Source of the DNA: JAWVZH01 sp033722295
GTDB taxonomy: Bacteria > Bacteroidota > Bacteroidia > Chitinophagales > Saprospiraceae
NCBI GenBank assembly: GCA_033722295.1
Contig: JAWVZH010000053.1
Coordinates: 1 to 17,147 of the forward strand
Reading direction: 5' to 3'
Length of the DNA: 17,147 bases
Below, piece after piece: positions 7,625 through 16,200 of this stretch. Both the position numbers and the translations under genes were made by a program. The notes under the pieces were generated by a model. The model was not told where the DNA came from and did not search any database. It saw nothing but the letters and a program-made list of their open reading frames with translations. How positions within the stretch are numbered: the stretch's first letter is position 1; every line of letters begins with the position of its first letter.

Positions 7625-8941
7625 TTATAGCCCTACAGCCGCTTCAATGACTATACCATTGAAGGTGCCATCCTCGAATTGTGAACCTTCCGGGAAATCG
7701 GTATAGTTCTGAGTCACGTATTCCAATTTCAGAAGTAGATTCTTTGTAGGGAACCATCCTACTCCCAATTGAAGACGATCTATCGTCATATCTTCGGAAG
7801 TCATGAGTTCACCGTTAAGAACGTTATATCTACCTGCAATGTATAATTGCTCATTCGCTCCAAACCTGTAAAGTGCCTCGGCCATCAATTGACTGACTGA
7901 CCTGTCATCAGCCTCCGGTGAACTGGCTCCTGTGGCAATTTCATACAATCCAAAGAATTCAAGTCCCTTATACTTGATAAATGGATTGAACATGATTGAT
8001 GTCACACTATTGGTAAAGTTAGGACTCCATCTTCCGGAGGTAAAATCTCCTCTGGCACCCGCTCTGGAATCTCTCTCTTCCAGGACAAGGTAATATCTGG
8101 ATCCTGTACGATCACCTGCATAAAGCGTGTTTCTCGCAGAGTTACTGTTGAGATAGACTGAACCGGAAAGTCGCAGTCTGAAGTCATCGTTCATCTGGTT
8201 GTCGTACGCCAGTTTGGCAATGATCGATGGATTTTTATTGACGTCACTGTCAGAAAGGTCGTCGATATTTCCGTTGATCAGACCATTGGTCAATCCCAGG
8301 CTGATCACGAAATTTTCAACACCAAAGTATTGAAGTTCTCCGCCGATCTCTGTAGTGAATGCATCCATTATAGTGTTACCTACCAATGGATTGAACATTG
8401 CGTTGGCATTGTCAGTCCGACGGTAGTGCATGTCGCCGTAGTTGGGCATGAAGTGGCCCACTTTGATCCTGAAATCTTCCTCGAACCAGTCAGGATTTCC
8501 GAAGAAAGGCAGGTTATCGAATTGGATATAACCTCCTTTTACCCAGAATTCGGGGTGGTGCTGAGATGACATATAGTTTTCCACAGCGATTCTCACACCC
8601 TTGTCGAGTTGAAAATCCAGGTTAAGGTTGGCGGTTGCCAGGTTAAACCCAGGGCCTAATTCATATAAGGCTTGTGGATCGGCATCATCCTCTGCGCCAT
8701 TTTCTCCTGCTGCATTTTCGTGAGAAAGTGCCTGGAACTGGAGGGTATAGTTACCGCCTACACGAACCTTTGGTCCTGTGTATTCAACAGTATCCTCCTT
8801 CGGAACTTCAAATACATTGAGTCCGCTCTTGTCCCATGCCCGCCAGTACTGTAGTTTCTTAGTCTGGCCCATTAGCTGACTTAGTGAAAGAAATACCACG
8901 AAAATGGGTAAGAACGCTAATACAAATTGCTTTTTTTTCAT
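7625..8941 (-). CDS. Outer-membrane beta-barrel (porin-like) protein
   Basis: A 438-residue protein with a signal peptide (about 1-26, cleaved after LSQLMGQ). The mature part is rich in aromatic residues and alternating hydrophobic strands separated by polar loops, such as VRVGGNYTLQFQALSH, LNLDFQLDKGVRIAVENY, FWVKGGYIQFDNLPFF and LLLKLEYVTQNYTDF. It ends in a short strand, GIVIEAAVGL. This is the layout of a 14-18 strand outer-membrane barrel. I recognise it as a Bacteroidota porin-like type but cannot attach a named transporter family. An acidic insert (GENGAEDDADPQ, about 79-90) probably forms a periplasmic or pore loop. It starts 22 bp after a secreted YceI protein gene, so the two are almost certainly co-transcribed and may handle the same ligand. 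Barrel assignment is good; substrate is unknown. Confidence 0.8.
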   Translation of the reverse strand: MKKKQFVLAFLPIFVVFLSLSQLMGQTKKLQYWRAWDKSGLNVFEVPKEDTVEYTGPKVRVGGNYTLQFQALSHENAAGENGAEDDADPQALYELGPGFNLATANLNLDFQLDKGVRIAVENYMSSQHHPEFWVKGGYIQFDNLPFFGNPDWFEEDFRIKVGHFMPNYGDMHYRRTDNANAMFNPLVGNTIMDAFTTEIGGELQYFGVENFVISLGLTNGLINGNIDDLSDSDVNKNPSIIAKLAYDNQMNDDFRLRLSGSVYLNSNSARNTLYAGDRTGSRYYLVLEERDSRAGARGDFTSGRWSPNFTNSVTSIMFNPFIKYKGLEFFGLYEIATGASSPEADDRSVSQLMAEALYRFGANEQLYIAGRYNVLNGELMTSEDMTIDRLQLGVGWFPTKNLLLKLEYVTQNYTDFPEGSQFEDGTFNGIVIEAAVGL

Positions 8942-8963
8942 AACATTTAAGATTAAGTGATTA

Positions 8964-9548
8964 TCACGAATTGGTTGACTGTATTTTGACTAAAAAATCA
9001 ATTTTTATTTCGTTGCCGGTTTTAAGGGTACCAAATAAAGCTGTAGGTGGGGTCATGCCATATTCTGTCATTTTGATCTTATGGATGCCCGAGAATTCGA
9101 ATACATTTTGATTGATGTTGCTACATTCCACCTTTAAGGAAATATTCTTGGAACTACCTGCCATAGATAGTATCCCGTTCACTCTCATGGAGTATCCATA
9201 AGTTTCTTTTGTCAGCTTGTCCAAATTGGTCATCTTGAACCTGATCGTAGGATACTTTTCATGATTGAAGGCATCCCATGTCTTGTTGTCCATGACCGAA
9301 CCCTTGGTGCTCTTAATGCTGATCACTGGCACCTCAACCTTGATATTAGAGATCCCTGTAAGTTCACCATTTTCCGTCTTGATCTCCCCGGAGACCTTGA
9401 CCTGAGTCACTTCAGATTGCCAGTCATGCAAAGATGATGTTCCGTTGACATGCATTTCAGCCTCGATGACATTGATAGATTGTGAGTAAAGCAGGGTCGC
9501 AGGAATAAGGGCGACCATAGTGATGATTGATTTTAGATATTTGATCAT
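8964..9548 (-). CDS. Secreted YceI family protein
   Basis: A 194-residue periplasmic YceI-domain protein. I chose the ATG at 9548, which gives a standard signal peptide (MIKYLKSIITMVALIPATLLYSQ); the frame is open to 9605, but that would add 19 residues ahead of the signal. The mature protein opens with the family signature NGTSSLHDW (35-43). It then has a VPVISIKS strand, the DNKTWDAFNHEKYPTIRFK block, and the C-terminal YGMTPPTALFGTLKTGNEIKIDF. These are the conserved strands of the YceI barrel that encloses a hydrophobic chain such as a polyisoprenoid. It is the promoter-proximal gene of a pair with the outer-membrane barrel gene. No regulator is encoded nearby. Family is clear; ligand is unknown. 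Confidence 0.92.
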   Translation of the reverse strand: MIKYLKSIITMVALIPATLLYSQSINVIEAEMHVNGTSSLHDWQSEVTQVKVSGEIKTENGELTGISNIKVEVPVISIKSTKGSVMDNKTWDAFNHEKYPTIRFKMTNLDKLTKETYGYSMRVNGILSMAGSSKNISLKVECSNINQNVFEFSGIHKIKMTEYGMTPPTALFGTLKTGNEIKIDFLVKIQSTNS

Positions 9549-10047
9549 AGTATTTATTGATTTCGAGCACAAGATATGTAGGCATTGGAATACAATTAAT
9601 GACAATTGTTAATCCTGAGATTGATAGTTATCAGAGAGTAAGATGACCGCTGTTCTCAATGTTCTGGATTGCATTAGATATGGAATAATAACTCTTAATT
9701 ATTCACTTGGTTTATAAGGTCATTGGTGTCATGTAGCTATTGAACAGATACAATTCGCAGCATTAACAAACCAGAAAGAGAATGGTTAATTCGCATTGGA
9801 ATGATTGGAAAGAATAGATAGAAAGTACAGCAAATCAGTAATAGCAATGGACGCTCTGCTACCCAGAAGTTTTGGTTCTTCTTAAACTTCACATCTCCGG
9901 CCTGATGCTCTGCAGCCGCAATTATAAAAGGTCGAGGAGAGCTTTTTAGGTATAAAGATCGGTCTGTTATTCTGAGTGTTAATGGTACAGTTATATCATA
10001 GTGAGATTGCATGAGTAGGGTAGTTCATCAATCGATGCAATAAACCA
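9549..10047. other. Long intergenic stretch without a convincing gene
   Basis: About 500 bp separate the YceI gene from the promoter candidate before tRNA-Ala. One leftward frame at 9737-10012 (91 codons) is open, but it lacks a recognisable domain and has unnatural composition, so I do not call it a gene. The promoter of the leftward YceI-barrel operon must lie near 9549-9700, yet no good -33/-7 pair could be picked out. No tRNA, terminator or CRISPR-like repeat is visible here. Confidence 0.6.
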
Positions 10048-10078
10048 GTTGCGAGAATCACAAAGAACATTATTTTTG
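10048..10078 (+). promoter_or_regulatory. Candidate Bacteroidota-type promoter upstream of tRNA-Ala
   Basis: GTTG at 10048-10051 and TATTTTTG at 10071-10078 are separated by 19 nt. The second element fits the Bacteroidota -7 form TAnnTTTG exactly, and the first fits the -33 TTTG in three of four bases. Transcription would start near 10084 and run through the duplicated leader and nested palindrome into tRNA-Ala. Confidence 0.5.
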
Positions 10079-10141
10079 CATCCCGGTTTATAGTTAGTCA
10101 GGCAAAAGCCGTCTGATTACCAGATAATAAATTCCTATATC

Positions 10142-10185
10142 GTGAACTGGCACTGATTCCTGTTCACTGAAATGGGGCCATAGCT
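10142..10185 (+). repeat. Upstream copy of tRNA-Ala leader plus first 12 tRNA bases
   Basis: This 44 bp segment matches 10279-10322 at 42 of 44 positions. It includes the tRNA 5' end GGGGCCATAGCT (10174-10185), after which similarity stops abruptly. Each copy contains the 6 bp inverted repeat GTGAAC/GTTCAC (here 10142-10147 and 10162-10167). It has no tRNA body after it. Confidence 0.92.
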
Positions 10186-10243
10186 TCCCGACGCTCAATC
10201 ACTGGGAGTGATTTCGGTCCGGGACAGGCGACTTCGCTATGGC
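10177..10243. other. Nested palindrome fused to the partial tRNA copy
   Basis: Three stems nest inside each other: outer GCCATAGC (10177-10184) with GCTATGGC (10236-10243), 8 bp; middle TCCCG (10186-10190) with CGGGA (10220-10224), 5 bp; and an apical AATCACT (10197-10203) with AGTGATT (10207-10213), 7 bp around a GGG loop. The outer left arm is the copied tRNA 5' sequence. It is not a tRNA, because no anticodon or T arm can be drawn. It may be a structured RNA element, a palindromic intergenic repeat or a degenerate tRNA copy. Confidence 0.6.
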
Positions 10244-10278
10244 TGAAGGGACATAACATGCGAGTTGTCATTATAACT

Positions 10279-10322
10279 GTGAACTGACACTGAATCCTGT
10301 TCACTGAAATGGGGCCATAGCT
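10279..10322 (+). repeat. Downstream copy of the leader repeat, running into tRNA-Ala
   Basis: This is the partner of 10142-10185, offset by 137 bp with two mismatches. It ends 12 nt inside the intact tRNA-Ala. The inverted repeat GTGAAC/GTTCAC lies at 10279-10284 and 10299-10304, ending six bases before the mature tRNA 5' end. Confidence 0.92.
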
Positions 10323-10384
10323 CAGTTGGCTAGAGCGTTTGACTGGCAGTCAAGAGGTCGGGGGTTCGAATCCCCCTGGCTCCA
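10311..10384 (+). tRNA. tRNA-Ala(GGC)
   Basis: A complete 74 nt cloverleaf: acceptor GGGGCCA/TGGCTCC, D stem GCTC/GAGC, anticodon stem TTTGA/TCAAG around loop CTGGCAG (anticodon GGC), and T stem GGGGG/CCCCC with loop TTCGAAT. The G3-U70 pair, the main identity element for alanyl-tRNA synthetase, is present, with discriminator A73. CCA is not encoded (CTA follows), so the tail must be added after transcription. It reads alanine codons GCC and GCU. Confidence 0.97.
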
Positions 10385-10462
10385 CTAAATCAGTCTTCAG
10401 GAAGCAGTTGCGGTTGGCAGATGATAAATTACTTGAGTGATCGTATAAAATGATCATGAAAC

Positions 10463-10492
10463 TTTGGAGGCTGTATTTATGTTGTATATTCG
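10463..10492 (+). promoter_or_regulatory. Possible promoter for initiator tRNA-Met
   Basis: TTTG at 10463-10466 and TATATTCG at 10485-10492 are 18 nt apart. This resembles the Bacteroidota -33/-7 pair with one mismatch in the -7 box. A start near 10499 would leave a leader of about 43 nt before the tRNA. The tRNA could instead be read through from tRNA-Ala, as no terminator lies between them. Confidence 0.35.
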
Positions 10493-10541
10493 CCCACCCA
10501 AAAAACGAGCTGGTTACAAGAAACCAGTCAAAGACATATAT

Positions 10542-10614
<73 letters not shown>

Positions 10615-10620
10615 CTAGAC

Positions 10621-10654
10621 AGGCTTCCGGAGAGATCCGGGAGCCTTTTTTTTT
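10621..10654 (+). terminator. Rho-independent terminator after the tRNAs
   Basis: An 11 bp stem with one G-U wobble (10621-10631 with 10636-10646) and a GAGA loop is followed by nine Ts (10646-10654). It begins 6 bp after the initiator tRNA and probably ends transcription of both tRNAs before the convergent priA gene. Confidence 0.95.
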
Positions 10655-10747
10655 GCCTTCATGCGATCATGAAAACTTGATTAAGGCATAACGGTATAAT
10701 TCTGCCAATTGCCACCTGTCACTTGCCACATGTATTCTGTCACCTGA

Positions 10748-13183
10748 TCACGGGTCCACATCTACATTGAAGCGTACCCCGGACATGCCTTTCTCCTTAT
10801 GTACCAGGTCAATACTTTCCTGCAAGTGCGCCTTGATCTGAGCGATGACCGTACTGTTCTTCTCCATCTTGATTAGTATCTGCCTGATATATAATCCCCT
10901 GATACGTGCAATACTGGGCTCAGAAGGGCCGACCACGCGGTTCTTCCAGCGTGGTCTAAGGTGACCAGCCAGTAACTCGATAGCGCGCCTGACGGTTTCG
11001 GGCTTTTTGTGTTTGGCTTCGATCTGTATTAATCTGAAATATGGAGGATACAGGTATTTTTGACGCTCGTTCATTTCTTTGGAGTAGAATTCGTCGTGTG
11101 TATTTTCAGTAATGGCTTTTAATACTGGATGATGGGTGTCAAAGCCCTGTATGAGTACCTTGCTGCCTTCTTCCTTTCTTCCGGCCCTGCCGCTGACTTG
11201 CTGTAACATCTGAAAGGCCCGCTCATTGGTACGGAAATGTGGGTAAAATAGAAGTTGATCGGAGCTTACCACAACAACCAGCCCGATATTGTCGAAGTCC
11301 AGTCCCTTGGTGATCATTTGCGTGCCAACCAGGATATCCACCTCTTGCTCCTCCATTCGGTTGATGAGCTTTTCACGTGCCCTTTTCCCGCCGGCTGTAT
11401 CATAATCCATTCGCGCGATCCGATATTCGGGGAATATGATCTTGAGTTCATCCTCTATCCTTTCGGTTCCGAAGCCTTTATAATCTACATGCGGACTACC
11501 GCATTGAGGACAGAGCTGGGGGAGTGGTTCTCGGTGCCCACAATAGTGACATCTTATATTCTTGAATACCTTGTGATAGGTCAGAGAGACATCACAATTT
11601 GGACATTCCGCATGCCAACCACAGGTATGACACTGTGCGACCGGGGCGTATCCACGACGATTCTGAAATATCAGGACCTGCTTGAAGGATTCAACGGTCT
11701 GCTGGATATTTTCTATTACGGTCTTTGCAAAGTTTGACGTCAGACGTTTGTCCCGGGCACTCTTTTTGAGATCGATGATCTCGACTTCCGGTAACATGAG
11801 TTTACCATGTCTCTCAAGAAGATCCACCTGTTCATATTTATTCGCGTGGACGTTCCAGCGTGATTCCAGACTTGGTGTGGCGCTTCCCAGTATGACTTTG
11901 GCTTTGAGCTGAGAGTGAAGGAAAATGGAGACATCCCTGGCCTGATATCGTGGGGCAGGATCATGCTGTTTGTAGGAGTCGTCATGTTCTTCATCTACGA
12001 TGATCAGATCCAGGTCTCGAAAGGGTAGAAACAAGGCAGAACGCGCCCCCATCACAATAGGGTGCCCGTCGTAGACAGCCTCCCAGATCGTGGCTCTCTC
12101 CCTGTCATTCAGCCCTGAATGATAGGTGACGACTTTCTCTCCGAACACCGCTTTTAGCCGGCCGACCAGTTGCGTGGTCAGGGCGATCTCTGGCAGGAGG
12201 AAGAGGGACTGTTTCCCCTGGCTCATGGCTTCCTTTATACACTCTATATAGAGATGGGTCTTGCCACTACCTGTAACACCGTTGAGTAATACGGCATTGT
12301 TATGATCAAATGCCTGATGTATTTCAGCCAGGGCGGTTCCCTGGATCTCACTTAACCCGGGACTCAAGTTTTCTTCGTTCTCTTCGAACATTTCATAAAA
12401 TGGTATCTCTACCATTTCGATCAGTTCCTTTTTCTCCAATGCCCGAAGAACATTGACATCGACCTTGGCCTTTTTCTGGAGTTGTTTTCGCTCAACAGGT
12501 CCTTTTCGCTTGAGGTCGTATAACGTCAACAAAGCTTTGGTCTGGTGTTTTGACTTCTTCACGATCTCCAGAGCTTCCAGGAAGGCTTCTTCGGAATCTC
12601 CGATAATATCCGACAGGGTGACCCAGGTCCTCGTTTTAGTGGTCGTACTTTCCTTTAGCCTCTCCTTGACAATGACAACCTCTTTTTCCAACAAACCCTT
12701 TAGGACAGGATAGACATGATGTCCTTCAATAAGATCGTCAGCCTGGTCTACTGATATTTCGTTCCTGTGAATGAGTGCTTCTATCAGGATATTCTCGACA
12801 TCGTTGAATGTCCATTCATCGGGTGAAATATCTCCTTTAAGGATGATCATGGTTTCACTCTGCAGTTTGAGACTCGATGGTAATGCAGCCTGCATGACTT
12901 CACCCAGTGTGCAGCAATAATATTTCGCTATCCATTCCCAAAGATCCAATTGCATGGTGTAAAGTATCGGATGATCGTCCAGAACGGCCAGGATAGGCTT
13001 GGGCTTGATCAAACTTTCATGTTTGCTACCGATACTGTAAATGAGTCCGGCATACCGCTTTTTTTTACCAAATTGAACCTCGACCCGCTGACCGATGTAT
13101 AATTCATCTTCAAAATCCTCAGGTACATAGTAAGTGGGAAGATGGCGGATCGCCAATGGTAATATGACAGTGACATATTTCAC
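10748..13183 (-). CDS. priA: Primosomal replication-restart helicase PriA
   Basis: An 811-residue superfamily 2 DNA helicase that reloads the replisome at stalled or collapsed forks. The N-terminal 3'-end-binding domain covers about 1-105 and a winged-helix region about 120-260. The helicase core starts with Walker A GVTGSGKT (302-309), then the DEEH box (397-400) and GSATPSLES (433-441). Eight cysteines in four pairs (518/521, 527/530, 545/548, 558/561) form the two zinc-binding sites typical of PriA. Lobe 2 has GTQMITKGLDF and QVSGRAGR (662-669). Length is close to Bacteroidota homologues. The start is GTG at 13183, giving the usual first strand MKYVTVILPLAI. It sits 37 bp downstream of the giant surface-protein gene with no terminator between, so readthrough is possible although the functions are unrelated. 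It converges with the tRNA transcript. Confidence 0.97.
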   Translation of the reverse strand: MKYVTVILPLAIRHLPTYYVPEDFEDELYIGQRVEVQFGKKKRYAGLIYSIGSKHESLIKPKPILAVLDDHPILYTMQLDLWEWIAKYYCCTLGEVMQAALPSSLKLQSETMIILKGDISPDEWTFNDVENILIEALIHRNEISVDQADDLIEGHHVYPVLKGLLEKEVVIVKERLKESTTTKTRTWVTLSDIIGDSEEAFLEALEIVKKSKHQTKALLTLYDLKRKGPVERKQLQKKAKVDVNVLRALEKKELIEMVEIPFYEMFEENEENLSPGLSEIQGTALAEIHQAFDHNNAVLLNGVTGSGKTHLYIECIKEAMSQGKQSLFLLPEIALTTQLVGRLKAVFGEKVVTYHSGLNDRERATIWEAVYDGHPIVMGARSALFLPFRDLDLIIVDEEHDDSYKQHDPAPRYQARDVSIFLHSQLKAKVILGSATPSLESRWNVHANKYEQVDLLERHGKLMLPEVEIIDLKKSARDKRLTSNFAKTVIENIQQTVESFKQVLIFQNRRGYAPVAQCHTCGWHAECPNCDVSLTYHKVFKNIRCHYCGHREPLPQLCPQCGSPHVDYKGFGTERIEDELKIIFPEYRIARMDYDTAGGKRAREKLINRMEEQEVDILVGTQMITKGLDFDNIGLVVVVSSDQLLFYPHFRTNERAFQMLQQVSGRAGRKEEGSKVLIQGFDTHHPVLKAITENTHDEFYSKEMNERQKYLYPPYFRLIQIEAKHKKPETVRRAIELLAGHLRPRWKNRVVGPSEPSIARIRGLYIRQILIKMEKNSTVIAQIKAHLQESIDLVHKEKGMSGVRFNVDVDP

Positions 13184-13220
13184 TTTTACAAATGTAAGCA
13201 GCTGAATAGAAAAAGGGAGG

Positions 13221-16200
13221 CTATTCTATAAGTGTAACGCTGCCGTTCAATTTGACCTTTTGATCACCGATCAGCGTGACGTCGATATGGTAAACGTAGA
13301 CTCCCGGGTTCAAACGTTCTCCGTTGAAGGTCCCGTCCCAACCGATGTGGGTGCCATCGTCAGGATTTGTTCCTGATTCAGAATAGATAAGTTCGCCCCA
13401 GCGCGAATAGATGTTGAATTTCTTGATCTGCTCGACCTTGCCTTCCTTGACATAGAGTTTCAGCCTGTCGTTGAGATTATCTCCATTCGGTGAAAAACTG
13501 TTGGGAACAAAGAGATCAATGTCTTGATCGACCAGGACTTCTACCATAGCAACAACGAGACACCCATTGTCACTGATCACTGTCAGAGAGTAGATCGAGT
13601 TTTCGGTCGTTTTTATAACGGGATTCAAACATTGTGTACAGGAAAGTCCTGATGATGGACTCCAGTATAGAGAATCGTAATTGAAATTAGCTGTCAGATC
13701 GACCTGTACACTGTCCCCAAGTTCTATCTCCAGACTCTGATATGAAGGTGAAATTTCAAAATCCTCGAATTGAAGATCAATATAAACCACTGAATCGCAG
13801 CCATTCTGTGCCATACCCGGAAATACCTCAATTCCACCTGGATTATCAATGTCATACGTAGATCCATTGATGATGATCTGGTCATCGGGGCAAAGCAGAT
13901 CAGATATTTCTGACTCTACATCATCGATAACTGTCAGATCAACTATGATGACGCTGTCACACCCTGCCTGACTTCCTCCAATTATAGTATCCATACCGGA
14001 CACTTTTCCACTATGGTAATCCTGACCGTTGATCCTTATAGTATCGCGAGCACAGATCTCACCCGTCACTGATTCATTGACTGTTTCCCGAAACTCAATG
14101 TCAACCGATATGATGCTATCACAACCATTTTGGGCACCTCCCGTGATGACTTCCACACCGGACGGGTTGCTTTCATCATATATTGTACCGTTTACAGTTA
14201 AAGCATCACCAAAGCAAAGCGTTCGGTCGATATTGTTTTGTGCATGTTGATCAAAGGAAAGATTGACGTTAACGACCGAGTCACAACCTAACCAGCTTTG
14301 ACCGACCAGTATTTCGGTGCCTGAAGGTCTAGTAGCGTCATACACGCGGCCGTTGATGGTAATAGCCTCTCCTTCACACAGTGTGGAATCCAATAGAAAA
14401 ACAGGATCGTGAAAAGCCACTTCTATGTTCACGATCGAGTCACACCCGCCTAGCCCCTGACCTAATAGGGTGTCACTGCCTGTCGACCGTCCCTCATAAT
14501 ATTGTCGGCCATTGATCGTGATCGAGTCGCCCTTGCATATCAAAGGCTTCAATTCGCCTACTGCAAAATCGTCGAAAGTGAGATCGATGTTGATGATGGA
14601 ATCACAGCCTCTGAAGCTGCTTTTGAGCAAAATTTCCTGTCCTGCAGGATTGTTCAGGTCGTACACGGTGCCGTTGATCGTTACAGACTGACCCCGGCAC
14701 AACGTACGCTGGATAGTCTCCACAGCCTGAGGGTAGAATTCGAGGTCAACTACTATTGTGCTGTCGCAACCATTGGTCGCTCCATTTCTGATCACCTCCT
14801 CGCCCTCCGGCCTGTCTCGGTCATACCTGTTTCCATTGACGATGAGGAAATCTTCATAACAGAGTGTTTCATCGATATTTACATGAGAAGAAGGAATGAT
14901 CCAAACGATGAAAGACTCTTCATCTTCACAATAGCCTGGCTCATTGCCATAGGCATAGATCGTCTGAAAAGCCCTGATGGTGTCTCCTGGACGCAGTTCA
15001 TTACCTGTTCCCTGCGGACCGGTGAAATAGTAGGCGAGATCAGTATTGACGCCGTCGATAGGAGGCAGGACAAAGAAGTCACACCTTATTACATCCTGAA
15101 TGTGCTCGATCACGATGGCGTCCTCTATGGTCACTGTCAATATTGCTTCATCTTTCGGGCAAACCACGCCATCACCTACTTCGTACGAAATTCTGAAAGT
15201 ACCGGGTCCACTGTCAAGGGATAAAAATTGTGCACCATTAAGGCCATCTGAGTTGTCAAGGTCTGTAAAAATTCCGCCTGGATCACCGGTCACATAATTA
15301 TTGAGATCAATGCTTTCTCCCAAACAAATAGTAAGGATAGAATCTCTTCCCGCGTGTATGGTGCGTTGCACCTCTATAGTAATGACAGTTGAGTCCGGTC
15401 CACAAGGTCCTTTACCATCCAACATGTATTTGAAACGGAAAGATCGGTCATTCAATCCGGTTGTATTAAAGTTGTTGCCGTTGAGCGCCATCGAACTGTC
15501 AAGATCGGTGAAGATGCCTCCGGTATCCGCATCGATCAAAAATCCCGAAAGGTCCACCACCGCACCTTCACATACTGAAACTGTATTGGAATCACCGGCT
15601 TCAGGATGATTGATAATGGTCAGATTAAAACTGTCCTCATCCGTGCAACTTTCAAGGGAGTCAAAGTAGTAGACTCTTTGAGATCGATTCAGGAAGTCAC
15701 CTGGAAGATATCTGACGCCTTGTGCGTCTCTCTGGGTATAATAAGCCTGATTTCCGGAAAGATTGATCCCGGGAACTCTATCCAATTCGAAGGAATCGCA
15801 GGCAACAACATCATTGATCCCGGAAAAGATAGGTGCAGGCAAGGCAATCAGAACTACTTCAACGGCCTTGGATACGCAGTCACCACGTTCGACTCTGGCA
15901 TAAATGATCGTGTCATCCGTTCGGAAATTGGTATTGACGAGAGTCTTGAATAAAGAGTCCGATGCGTAAAATACTTCTTCCGAAGATGTGTCGGCAGCGA
16001 TAAGGTGATCGAACTGAGTGAGATCAAAAAAAGCCTTGCCGGTTTGATCTGCACAAGCAGTATCACGATGAGGCAGTGCTATGGGTTTGGGGATTGTTAC
16101 CAGTCTCACTTCAACAATCTCCGATTCGCAAATACCATTGGTGGATTGAGCAAAGACAATCGTATCTTTTCCTGCATACGGATTGCTGAGCGGAACAGAA

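Noticed and set aside
9737..10012. Leftward 91-codon open frame in the long intergenic stretch
   Set aside because: No recognisable domain, no plausible start context, and odd composition (a Leu/Ile/Cys/Phe run between basic stretches). Probably chance, or an intergenic repeat read in frame.
10142..10322. CRISPR-like direct repeats
   Set aside because: There are only two copies, they include tRNA sequence, and no repeat-spacer periodicity or cas genes are present.
10438..10456. TGATC/GATCA inverted repeat between the two tRNAs as a terminator
   Set aside because: The stem is only 5 bp and AT-rich with no T run after it; not enough for termination.
11255..11737. Rightward 160-codon open frame
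   Set aside because: It is antisense to the PriA helicase core, whose motifs are unmistakable.
13204..13226. GAATAG/CTATTC inverted repeat between the giant gene and priA as a terminator
   Set aside because: A 6 bp weak stem that overlaps the stop codon and has no proper U-tract position.
14502..15224. Rightward 240-codon open frame
   Set aside because: It lies wholly antisense to the well-supported giant protein gene; the repeat-rich coding strand creates the open complement. No domain is visible.
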